Assembly (NCBI RefSeq): GCF_003086295.3
Contig: NC_092048.1
Coordinates: 67,932,841 to 67,996,840 of the forward strand
Length of the DNA stretch: 64,000 bases
Origin: Arachis hypogaea
Lineage: Eukaryota > Streptophyta > Magnoliopsida > Fabales > Fabaceae
Direction of reading: 5' to 3'
Shown: in pieces, positions 10,073 through 19,896 of the stretch
Layout: every line of letters starts with the position of its first letter
Numbering within the stretch: the first letter of the stretch is position 1
Notes under the pieces: generated by a model
The model's database searches: none
Told to the model about the DNA's origin: nothing
Seen by the model: the letters and a program-made list of their open reading frames with translations, nothing else
Made by a program: the position numbers and the translations under genes

Positions 10073-11742
10073 TGTAACACCGTTGCTACCAGAATGTCAA
10101 ACTTCTGGCTGGGCCAATCTGATAGCATAGATATTATGACGACTTTCATAAATATATGTATTTAATACTAAGATAGGAGCCTTTTTTTTAAGTTAAAACT
10201 GTATAAAGTTTTTCTTTTCGAATAAGAAACCCAAAATACTTTTAAACTTAAAAACATACATACATACAATTAGATAGAACACTTACAGTATATATACATA
10301 TATAATAAATAACTTACAAGCATTACATACCACAAATGCTATCCCTCTTACAAAATTATAAAGATAAAGGCGAGGAAAAATATTAATAACTAAGGTAATA
10401 CAAAGCATCGTAGAAACAGAAACTAAGATAAACTCTTCATAACTTCTTCGTCCATATCCTGATAAGGGAAACCTATAGGGGGGTGAGAATGTTGTCCTCG
10501 CTGGTCCTCACCAAAGGGGTTAAAGAATTTCTACAACAATATACGTAAAATAAAACTATTTTCAAAATATAGTGATCGTTGCTCATCTTATGTACCTTTT
10601 CGAAAACCAAAGGTTTTACATCTAAAATCCTTTTCAAAAGAGAAATCAGTTAATTACCCAAGGACTTAGAAAACCTTTTTTCTTAGTTATAAAAATCTTA
10701 AAAGTTTTCCCTAGACAGCATGAATGACCAACCTGTCCCAAGCATAGGTTTATTAAGTCTATGCTGAACTAGTTTAATTTTTCATACAGACGAACCAGCC
10801 ACAGCCTCAGGCCCATCACATAATCAAACATGGTCTCAGGCCCAAACAACTCAATCAACATCCAACTCACTAGAATCCAACCAATTACTGTCACAAACAC
10901 AAGTAATGTGTTTCAAACACAATCAAGAGCAATTACGTCAAGTATAGGAATTAGCAATTAAACAGAATTATTCACATAGGCAAACCAATTACAATATGCA
11001 CACCCAAACAATCTCACATAGATGCATATCATGAATGCCTATCCTATGGCTGATGAGTCTCATCAGTTGGTTATAAAACCAACCCAACATGTCTGGTAGC
11101 TAACCCTGGACAGTCCCTTGTGTGCACATCCCCAAGAATCTATGCATAGCTTTTTCTCAATTATTATCAAATTCAACTCATTGAGGGAAATTCCGGGGAG
11201 TTAAAGTGCCCAGCCACATCTTGCAACGTAGGGTCAACAGAGTATCGAGTCTCAATTGGGAGCGAGTGGTGGCTAGCCACTGCATCTGCCCAAGGATGCG
11301 TCTTTAGTATTTTAACCGATTTATTAAGAATTTACGGTTAGAATGGATATTACTTTGATTAGTTGAATTTTATTGATTACAGGAAGTTTTAGAAGGAAAA
11401 CAGGAAGAAATAGAATAGAAAGGAGGACAAAGAGCAAGACACAGAAAGCTCTCTGCAAAAGACAGAGACTCAGATTGATAAAAACAGAAAGACCCCTGGG
11501 AGAAGAAGCTCCCTGGAAGAAGAAAAAGTGAAGGACGTGCAACGTGAGAGCTTCACATACTACGCAGGAGACAATTCTCATGTCACGCGTACACGTGCTC
11601 TACGCGTACGCGTGACCATCACATTTCACATAGTATGCTGAAGATCCCACGCGTAACGCAGCTATCACGCATACGCGTACATCATGCGTACAAGCAACAA
11701 AGGATATTTTGACAGTCACGCGTACACATGAGGCACGCGTAC
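10073..11742. repeat. R4 left part: LTR-derived non-coding DNA starting TGTAACACC
   Basis: It begins TGTAACACCGTTGCTACCAG exactly where the R3 RT frame breaks, as an inserted LTR would. TGTAACACC starts are common for legume LTRs (from memory). From 11580 to 11742 there is a CGCGTACGCG-type palindrome cluster that continues at 30084-30180 on the other side of R5. I see no coding sequence. Family, orientation and the boundary between possible sub-elements are unresolved. Confidence 0.5.
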
Positions 11743-13329
11743 TGGTGCACGAAATCACAATCACACTTTTGCAATTCCGTACAACTAACCAGCAAGTGCA
11801 CTGGGTCGTCCAAGTAATACCTTACGTGAGTAAGGGTCGATCCCACAGAGATTGTCGGCTTGAACCAAGCTATGGTTATCTTGTAACTCTTAGTTAGGAT
11901 ATCAATAATAATTCTCAGTTTTAATTGGAATGAGTAAAAGAACATGGATTAAATGATACTTATTATGCAGTAATGGAGAACAGGTTGAGGTTTTGGAGAT
12001 GCTCTGTCTTCTGAATCTCTGCTTTCCTACTGTCTTCTTCTTCACGCACGCAAGGCTCCTTCCATGGCAAGCTGTATGTTGGTGGATCACAGTTGTCAAT
12101 GGCTACCATCCGTCCTCTCAGTGAAAATGGTCCAGCTACAGGTTTCGTAGGGCTAATCATCTGTCGGTTCTCACTAGTGTTGGAATAAGATCCATTGATC
12201 CTTTTGCACACTGTCACTGCGCCCAACAATTGTAAGTTTGAAGCTTGTCACAGTCATCCCTTCCCGGATCCTACTCGAAATACCACAGACAAGGTTTAGA
12301 CTTTCCGGATCTCAAGAATGCTGCCAATTGATTCTAGCTTATACCACGAAGACTCTGATCTCACAGATTTGAAGGCTCTGTTGTCAGGAGAGGCAATCAA
12401 ACTCATGAACCAGGAACCAAAGTGATACACACTCAATCTAAGGTAGAATGGAAGTGGTTGTCAGGGACGCGTTCATAGGTTGAGAATGGTGATGAGTGTC
12501 ACGGATCATCACATTCATCATAGTGAAGTGCGAGTGAATATCTTAGAATAGAAACAAGCGTGATTGAATGGAAAACAGTAGTAATTGCATTAATCCATTG
12601 AGACACAGCAGAGCTCTTCACCTCCAACCATGGAGTTTAGAGACTCATGCCATAGAAGATACAAAATTCAGATGTAGAATGTCATGAGGTAGAAAATGAA
12701 TCTCTAAAAGTCGTTTTTATAATAAACCAGTGACCTAGGTTTACAGAAAATGAGTAAGCTAAGATAGATAGTGCAGAAATCCACTTCCAGGGCCCACTTG
12801 GTGTGTGTTTTAGGCTGAGCATTGAAGCTTTCACGTGTATAGGCCATTCTTGGCATTGAACTCCAGCTTTTGTGCCAGTTTGAGCGTTTAACTCCAAGTT
12901 TTATGCCAGTTCTGGCGTTTCACGCCAGAAAATGGTAGAAAGTTGGCGTTTAGATGCCAGTTTGCATTATCAAAATTCGGGCAAAGTATGGACTATTATA
13001 TATTGCTGGAAAGCCCAATATGTCTACTTTTCAACGCAATTGAGAACGCGCCAATTGGGTTTCTATCGCTCGAAAAAATCCATTTCGAGTGTAGGATAAT
13101 CCAACAACATCTACAGTCCTTTTTCAGCCTCTAAATCAGATTTTTGCTCAGGTCCCTCAATTTCAGCCAGAAAATACCTGAAATCACAGAAAAACACACA
13201 AACTCATAGTAAAGTCCAGAAATGTGAATTTTTCATAAAAACTAATAAAAATATACTAAAAACTAACTAAAATATACTAAAAACTATGTAAAAACAATAC
13301 CAAAAAGGGTATAAATTATCCGCTCATCA
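11743..13329 (-). repeat. R5 3' LTR (1587 bp)
   Basis: On the minus strand it runs TGATGAGCGGATAATT ... TTTCGTGCACCA. The copy at 28491 is colinear. In the first 230 bp of the plus-strand alignment I count about 10 mismatches (roughly 4%). It contains degenerate GGCGTTTAACGCC-type units at 12840-12960. Confidence 0.93.
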
Positions 13330-13367
13330 CAACACCAAACTTAAATTGTTGCTTGTCCCCAAGCAAC
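13330..13367 (-). other. Hairpin + polypurine tract of R5 3' LTR
   Basis: On the minus strand an 8-bp perfect stem GTTGCTTG/CAAGCAAC with loop GGGA (13367-13348) is followed by TTTAAGTTTGGTGTTG, which abuts the LTR start TGATGAGCGG. Confidence 0.8.
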
Positions 13368-14482
13368 TAAAAACAAAATACGATAAAAAAGAAGAGAAAA
13401 TGCAATGAATCTCAAAAATATCAATGAAGATTAGTCTCAATTAGATGAGCGGGACTTAAACTTTTTGCTTCTGAACAGTTTTGGCATCTCACTTTATCCT
13501 TTGAAGTTCAGAATGATTGGCATCTATAGGAAGTCAGAGTTCAGATAGTGTTATTGATTCTCCTAGTTCAGTGTGTTGATTCTTGAACACTGCTACTTTA
13601 TGAGTCTTGGCCATGGCCCTAAGCATTTTGTTTTCCAGTATTACCACCGGATACATAAATGCCACAGACACATAACTGGGTGAACCTTTTTAGATTGTGA
13701 CTCAGCTTTGCTAGAGTCCCCAATTAGAGGTGTCCAGGGTTTTTAAGCACACTCTTTTTGCTTTGGACCTCAACTTTAACCACTCAGTCTCAAGCTTTTC
13801 ACTTGACACCTTCACGCTACAAGCACATGGTTAGGGACAGCTTGGTTTAGCCGCTTAGGCCAGGATTTTATTCCTTCGGGCCCTCCTATCCATTAATGCT
13901 CAATGCCTTGGATCCTTTTTACCCTTGCCTTTTGGTTTAAAGGGTTATTGGCTTTTTGCTCTTGCCTTTTGGTTTAAAGAGCTATTGGCTTTTTCTGCTT
14001 GCTTTTTCTTTTTCTTTCTTTTTCTTTTATTTTTTTATTTTTCACCATTTTTTTTCAAGCCTTTGCTTTTCACTGCTTTCTCTTGCTTCAAGAATCAATT
14101 TTATGATTTTTCAGATTATCAATAACATTTCTCCTTTTTCATCATTCTTTAAAGAGCCAATAATTTTAACATTCATAAACAACAATATCAAAAATATGCA
14201 CTGTTTAAGCATTCATTCAGAAAATAAAAAGTATTGCCACCACATCAAAATAATTAAGCTAATTTCAAGATAAAATTTGAAACCTGCACTTCTTGTTCTT
14301 TTGTAATTAGGAACATTTTTCATTTAAGAAAGGTGAAGGATTTATGGGACATTCATAACTTTAAGGCATAGACACTAGACACTAATGATCATGTAGTAAA
14401 GACACAAAACATAGTGAAACATAAAGCTCAAAACCGAAAACAGAAAAACAAATAGACAAGGAGATTAAGGAACGGGTCCACC
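13368..14482. other. R5 3' non-coding region
   Basis: This stretch lies between the small ORF and the polypurine-tract hairpin. It is T-rich around 13990-14060. Short ORFs here are not supported by any family I recognise. By position it corresponds to the non-coding 3' regions of R8 and R10. Confidence 0.5.
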
Positions 14483-14641
14483 TTAGTGAGGGTGGCGTCT
14501 TCTTCCTCTTGAAGAACCAATGGTGATCTTGAGCTCCTCTACGTCTCTTCCTTGCCTTTGTTGCTCCTCCCTCATGGCTCTTTGATCTGCAGTCAAATGC
14601 TCTACCACTGAACTATGGACCCTTGAGATGAACCTCTCCAT
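14483..14641 (-). CDS. Small 52-residue ORF spanning a tRNA-Cys half
   Basis: An ATG at 14641 opens a 52-codon frame ending in TAA at 14485-14483. Residues 8-21 come from the tRNA-Cys-like DNA (VHSSVVEHLTADQR). The rest is charged (REEQQRQGRDVEELK) with an Arg-rich tail (SSRGRRRHPH). Upstream in the same frame is a stop, so it may be the tail of a decayed longer ORF. It may equally be a chance frame, and no function can be assigned. Confidence 0.3.
   Translation of the reverse strand: MERFISRVHSSVVEHLTADQRAMREEQQRQGRDVEELKITIGSSRGRRRHPH
14581..14622 (-). pseudogene. 5' half of tRNA-Cys(GCA)
   Basis: The minus strand begins GGGTCCATAGTTCAGTGG and runs through the D arm (A-box-like TAGTTCAGTGG TAGAGC) and a complete anticodon arm. 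That arm has stem TTTGA/TCAAA and loop CTGCAGA with anticodon GCA. The match to plant tRNA-Cys (from memory) is near perfect for 42 nt and then stops. Variable loop, T arm and 3' acceptor strand are absent, so it cannot make a tRNA. Confidence 0.8.
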
Positions 14642-14752
14642 CTCTCATGACTCGGGGGTAGAAGCAACTACCTTCCTTTTCCTCTTTCTAGAGGTTTCTC
14701 CGGCCTTAGGTGCCATAAATGGTTATGGAAAAGCAAAAAGCAACGCTTTTTT

Positions 14753-14791
14753 CCATACCAAACTTAAAAGGTTTGCTCGTCCTCGAGCAAA
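14753..14791 (-). other. Hairpin + polypurine-like cassette, internal copy of R5
   Basis: On the minus strand an 8-bp perfect stem TTTGCTCG/CGAGCAAA with loop AGGA (14791-14772) is followed by CCTTTTAAGTTTGGTATGG. It matches R5's own 3' polypurine tract (TTTAAGTTTGGTGTTG) and lies about 1.4 kb upstream of it. Confidence 0.7.
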
Positions 14792-14979
14792 AGAAGGAAG
14801 AAAGGAGTAGAAGGAGAAGTGGAAGAGATGGAGGTGTGTGAATGGGTGGGTTTGGGAGGGGAATGGTTTGAATTTGAATGGTGAGGTAGGTGGGGATCCT
14901 GGGGAAAAGAGAATGAGTTGAGGTTGGTAGGGATCCTGTGGGGTCCACAGATCCTGAGGGGTCAAGAAATTCTCATCCC

Positions 14980-15200
14980 TGCTCTATTTAAGCGTGCAAA
15001 ACACCCTTAGAGTGCAATTCTAGCGTTAAACGCCAAGTTGCAGCCTATTTCTGGCGTTTAACGCCAACTTGTCTTCCCTTTCTGGCGTTTAACGCCAACT
15101 TGGTGCTCTGTTCTGGCGTTAAACGCCCAGAATGGTGTCAGAATGGGTGTTTAACGCCCATTCTGCTACTCTTACTGGCGTTTAAATGTCAGTAAGTCTG
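14980..15200. repeat. GGCGTTTAACGCC palindrome cluster in R5 3' region
   Basis: About eight copies of (T)GGCGTTTAACGCC(A) or its shorter forms occur in 180 bp, on both strands because the unit is palindromic. A TTAAATAG TATA-like sequence lies beside it on the minus strand (near 14985). The same unit occurs in the LTRs and inside gag of this element. Confidence 0.8.
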
Positions 15201-15349
15201 TCCTCCCGGGTGTGCTATTTTTTATGCTGTTTTTAATTCTGCTTTAATTCTGTATCTATTTTTATGACTCCACATGATCATCAACCTAAAGAAAACATAA
15301 AATAACCATGGAAAATGAAATGAAAAAGTAATTAACATAGATAAATAAG

Positions 15350-15367
15350 ATTGGGTTGCCTCCCAAT
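15350..15367 (-). other. Post-pol hairpin of R5
   Basis: The minus strand reads ATTGGGAGGCAACCCAAT, a 6-bp stem with loop AGGCAA, preceded by AAGAAGCGCTT. It is the counterpart of GGTGGG-AGACAA-CCCACC in R8 and R10, with two stem pairs changed on both sides. It lies shortly after the end of the RNase H frame. Confidence 0.7.
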
Positions 15368-15397
15368 AAGCGCTTCTTTACTGTCAATAGCTTGACA

Positions 15398-17209
15398 TTA
15401 CTGAGCCTTATAGTTTGCAATGTCTGCAAACCACGGAGCTTCCTGAATAGCAAACAATTTCTCATCCAAAAAGGTTTCAGAGATCTCAGTAGGAGGGAGG
15501 GATGCTCCTGCTACTGGTTCTATCCGGGATAGGTGATCAGCTACTTGATTCTCTGTCCTTTTTCTGTCTCTTATTTCTATATCAAACTCTTGCAGAAGCA
15601 ACACCCATCTTATTAGTCTGGGTTTTGAATCCTGCTTCGTGAGGAGATATTTTAGAGTAGCATGGTCAGTGTACACAATCACTTTGATCCTACTAAGTAA
15701 GATCTAAACTTGTCAATGGCATAAACCACTACAAGCAATTCCTTTTCTGTGGTTGTGTAATTTTTTGCGCATCATTTAAAACACGGCTAGCATAGTAAAT
15801 GACGTGCAGAAGCTTGTCATGCCTCTGTCCCAATACTGCACCAATAGCATGGTCACTGGCATTATACATTAATTCGAATGGTAATGTCCAATCTGGTGCA
15901 GAAATGACAGGTGCTGTGACCAACTTAGCCTTCAGAGTCTCAAAGGCTTGCAAACACCCTGTGTCAAAGACAAATGGTGTGTCAGCAGCTAGCAGATTGC
16001 TCAGAGGTTTTGCGATTTTTGAAAAATCCTTTATAAACTTCCTATAGAATCCTGCATGCCCCAGAAAGCTTCTGATTGCCTTAACATTGGTAGGTGGTGG
16101 TAATTTTTCAATCACCTCTACCTTAGCTTGATCCACCTTTATTCCTTTGTTCAAAATTTTGTGCCCAAGGACAATTCCTTCAGTCACCATAAAGTGACAT
16201 TTTTCCCAATTTAAAACCAGGTTAGTCTCTTGGCATCTCTTCAGAACAAGTGCTAGATGGTTAAGACAGGAGCTAAATTAGTCTCCAAATACTAAGAAGT
16301 CATCCATGAAGATTTCCAGAAATTTCTCTACCATATAAGAGAAGATAGAGAGCATGCACCTCTGAAAGGTTGCAGGTGCATTGCATAGACCTAAAGGCAT
16401 TCTTCTGTATGCAAATACTCCAGATGGACATGTGAATGCTATTTTCTCTTGGTCCTGAGGATCTACTGCAATTTGGTTGTAACCTGAATAGCCATCCAAA
16501 AAGCAGTAGTATTCATGACCTGCTAGTCTCTCTAGCATCTGGTCTATGAATGGTAAAGGAAAATGATCCTTTCTGGTGGCTGTATTGAGCCTTCTCTAGT
16601 CAATACACATACACCACCCTGTAACTGTTCTTGTGGGAACCAGTTCGTTCTTCTCATTATGAATCACTGTCATGCCTCCTTTCTTTGGGATGACTTGGAC
16701 AGGCTCACCCAGGGGCTATCAGAAATAGGATAAATAGTCCTAGCCTCTAGTAACTTAGTGACCTCCCTCTGCAGCACCTCCTTCATGGCTGGATTCAGCC
16801 GCCTCTGTGGTTGAACCACTGGCTTAGCATCATCCTCCAATAGGATCTTGTGCATGCATCTAGCTGGGTTTATACCCTTAAGGTCACTTAGGGACCACCC
16901 AAGAGCTATCTTGTGTGTCCTTAGCACCTGAATTAGTGCTTTCTCTTCCTGTGGATTTAAAGCAAAGCTTATGATCACCGGAAAAGTGTCATCTTCTCCA
17001 AGAAATGCATATTTCAGGGATGGTGGTAGTGGTTTGAGCTCGGGTTTAGGAGGCTTATCCTCTTCCTGTGGAATTTTCAGAGATTCTTCTGTTCTCTCTG
17101 GTTCTTCCAGATTAGGTTGAACATCTTTAAAAATGTCCTCTAGCTCTGATTCGAGACTCTTGGTCATATTGACCTCTTCTACCAAGGAGTCAATAATGTC
17201 AATGCTCAT
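15398..17209 (-). pseudogene. pol: R5 pol: RT and RNase H, no integrase
   Basis: Minus-strand order: a linker LKPLPPSLKYAFLGEDDTFP with GWSLSDLKGINP (17209-16670); after a frameshift, DHFPLPFIDQMLERL, FLDGYSGYNQI and the polymerase motif FMDDFLVFGD (16670-16278); the RT connection GFYRKFIKDFSKIAKPLSN (16190-15729); then the RNase H end [12 protein letters not shown] and [19 protein letters not shown] (15682-15398). Stops include one near 16595 and frameshifts near 16700 and 15690. The frame ends at [12 protein letters not shown] where Athila-like pol normally continues into integrase. No integrase zinc finger or DDE core follows, so integrase is absent rather than frameshifted. Confidence 0.88.
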
Positions 17210-17233
17210 GCAGTCGTTTGGGGTATCTGGATG

Positions 17234-17617
17234 CTACATAGCTTTGACAACATTCAACTTAAACTCATCCTCATTGACTCTTAGGGTTAATTCCCCTTTT
17301 TGGACGTCAATGAGGGTTCGTCCAGTTACTAGGAAAGGTCTTCCTAGAATGAGAGTTGCACTCTTGTGCTCCTCCATTTCCAGCACTACAAAGTCAGTGG
17401 GAAAGGCAAATGGTCCAACTGTGACAATCATGTCCTCAATTACGCCTGATGGATATTTAATGGAGCCATCAGCAAGTTGGAGGCATATTCGGGTTGGTTT
17501 GACTTCTTCAGTCAAGCCAAGCTTTCTGATAGTGGATGCAGGGATTAGGTTGATACTTGCCCCAAGATCACATAGAGCTATCTTGGTACAAGTACCCTCT
17601 AATGTGCATGGTATCAT
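17234..17617 (-). pseudogene. pol: R5 aspartic protease domain
   Basis: An open frame of 127 codons with the retropepsin active-site variant CDLGASINLIP near residue 16, LADGSIKYPSGV (flap side) and ILGRPFL near the C-terminus. This is the order typical of gypsy proteases. It would cleave the Gag-Pol polyprotein. It sits between gag and RT, and the surrounding frame is broken at 17618-17707. Confidence 0.8.
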
Positions 17618-17707
17618 AAAGCTCCCAGGATCCTTAAGCTTTTCTAGTAAGCTCTTTAAAATGACTGCACTGCACTCTTTAGTGAGGAAGACTTTTTCAG
17701 TTTCCCT

Positions 17708-19069
17708 CTAATCCTTCTTATAACTTAAGATCTCTTTCATGAACTTAGCATAAGAGGGTATTTGCTCAAGTGCCTCTGCAAACAGAATCTTGATTTCAAG
17801 AGTCCTAATATAGTCTGCAAAACGGGAAAATTGTTTATCCTGTTCCGCTTGGCGGAGTTTCGGAGGATAAGGCATCTTGGCTTTGTATTCTTCAACCTTA
17901 GTTGCTGCAGGTTTATTCCCTACAGAGGTGGTTGGAGAAGCCTTTTTAGAGGGGTTACCATCAGCACTTGCAGGTGTCTGATCTCTCATTGGCATTTGAA
18001 CGCCAGGCTTGGGGGTTGGATGGGCGTTTAACGCCAGATTCCCTCCCCTTTCTGGCGTTTGAACGCCAGAACTGGACATGGACTGGGCATTTAACGCCAG
18101 TTTTTTACCCTTTTCTGGCGTTTGAATGCTAGAGTTATTCCTTTCTGGGCTCTTACTGTCCTCAGAGGGATTTTGGGTAGCAGGTTGCTCGTCCTCTGTC
18201 AGCTGTTCTTTTCTTAGCTTTCTGCTGCTTTGAGTTAAGGTATTCAATATTTTTCCACTTCTTAATTGAACTGCTTGGCACTCTTCTGTTATCTGTTTTG
18301 ATAATTGCTGTTTTGTCTGATTCAATTGTGATTCCATATCCTTGTTAGGATTTTTGGTTTCTTGTAGCATCTCCTTAAATTTTGCTAACTGCCTTGTTAT
18401 AGAAGATAGTTGCTGATTGAGTTCAGCAACTTGTTCCTGAGGACTAAAGTCAGTTGATACTGCCTTAGCTTCTTCTTTCATGGAGGACTCACTACTTATG
18501 TACAGATGCTGATTTCTAGCAACTGTATCGATAAGCTTTTGATCCTCTTCAATTGTCTTTCTCAGGTGTATAGATCCATCAGCTGAGTAATCTAGAGATA
18601 TTTGAGCTTTCTCTGTAAGCCCATAGTAAAAGATGTCTAACTGCACCCATTCTGAAAACATTTCAGAGGGGAATTTCCTTAGCATCCCTTTGTACCTCTC
18701 CCAGGCGTTATAAAGGGATTCATCATCCTCTTGTTTAAAGCCTTGGATGTCCAGCCTTAGCTGTGTCATCCTTTTTGGAGGGAAATATTGATTCAGGAAT
18801 TTGTCTGATAACTATTTTCATGTTCTTATGCTTGCTGTGGGTTGGTTATTTAACCACCTCTTAGCTTAATCTTTTACAGCAAATGGAAACGGTAATAATC
18901 TGTAGACATCCTGATCCACTTCTTTATCACGTACTGTGTCAGCAATTTGTAAGAACTGTGCCAGAAATTCAGTAGGCTCTTCCTGTGGAAGACCGGAATA
19001 TTGGCAATTTTGCTGCACCATGATAATAAGCTGAGGATTTAGCTCAAAACTGCTTGCTTTGATGGGAGG
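17708..19069 (-). pseudogene. gag: R5 gag, C-terminal part
   Basis: The 353-codon frame 18769-17708 holds the end of the capsid-like gag domain (DDESLYNAWERYKGMLRKFP), a Gln-rich coiled-coil stretch (AELNQQLSSITRQLAKFKEML), AVQLRSGK, and a run in which the GGCGTTYAACGCC palindrome is translated as GVQTPERGGNLALNA repeats. It ends in QFSRFADYIRTLEIKI...LEQIPSYAKF, the usual approach to protease. 18770-19069 continues gag upstream with FELNPQLI and in-frame stops near 18770-18870. R6 interrupts it at 19069/27711. Confidence 0.8.
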
Positions 19070-19506
19070 TGTTCCGTTCAGCTTCAGCCGAGGTGTATGT
19101 CTTCAAGCGAGGCTGTCCGTCTCAGGGAGGAGCTATAGGTCGCCTCGAGGGTATGCTTGGAGTTATCCTCGGCTCTGATGAAACACGGCGGCGGGAGCAC
19201 CTGCAAAAAGTACTCCGACGCTCAAGTTAGAAAAGTATTCGAGATGAGATGAATAAGTAAAAGTGAGAGTGTTTGTGACCTGGGACTTTTGAGTTTGCCT
19301 GGTTCCGTTTTATAGGCGAGCGGGGGTTCTGTTCTTTTGGGTTTGCTGCGATATTCTTGGTGGGGTTCGTCTGTTAGTAACGGGCCGAAGATAAGGTCTG
19401 ACTTACATGTGACTTTGACTGAGCTATGGTTGGGGTTTGTTTAGGGCCGAGATATTTGGTCAGTTAGAGGAGAGGGTGATTGCCGATATTTGAGGGGTAC
19501 ACGTCA
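19070..19506 (-). repeat. R6 3' LTR (437 bp)
   Basis: On the plus strand it runs TGTTCCGTTCAGCTTC ... GGGGTACACGTCA, identical in length to the 5' copy. Ten substitutions separate the two, nine of them transitions. Confidence 0.95.
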
Positions 19507-19522
19507 TAGCCCCCAAGCTTGT
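19507..19522 (-). other. R6 polypurine tract
   Basis: The minus strand reads CAAGCTTGGGGGCTA directly before the 3' LTR start TGACGTG. The G-run next to the LTR is the expected plus-strand primer. No hairpin of the R5/R8/R10 type precedes it. Confidence 0.65.
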
Positions 19523-19896
19523 CCGTAGACATCAGTTAACGGGCAAGGTTATTTGTTTTGTGTGTTCTCGGAATTTGTATTTTGTATTTTTGGGCTTTTT
19601 GCTCGAGCCAGAAAAATAGAAGCGTAACAGTTTTGGTGGGAAGTTTTTGTTTTCAAGAAAGTGTGGTGAATCGTGCTTTCATTAATTACCCCCTTTTTGG
19701 CGTTTTGGGTCTTCGAGGTTTTGGAACGGTTGTGTTTTCTCAGTTTGCCCACTAAGTTAGTGGGCTGTCTTAATTCCTGCTGCATTTTTTGACATTCTAC
19801 TTTCTTCGAGATTCTTTCTTCTTGTTTGACTGACCATGACTTCCAAAGGTTAGTTCCTCTTTTCTAGTTTATCCCTTTCCATTTCTTCTTTCTGTA

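Noticed and set aside
11324..11742. Host gene exon in the R4 left part
   Set aside because: No recognisable protein motif, and neighbouring sequence is LTR-like with CpG palindromes. Short frames only.
14581..14622. Functional tRNA-Cys gene
   Set aside because: Only the 5' half is present. There is no variable loop, T arm or 3' acceptor strand after the anticodon arm.
17133..17711. 192-codon plus-strand ORF opposite R5 protease
   Set aside because: It is the antisense shadow of the protease and RT linker frames, which have clear family motifs.
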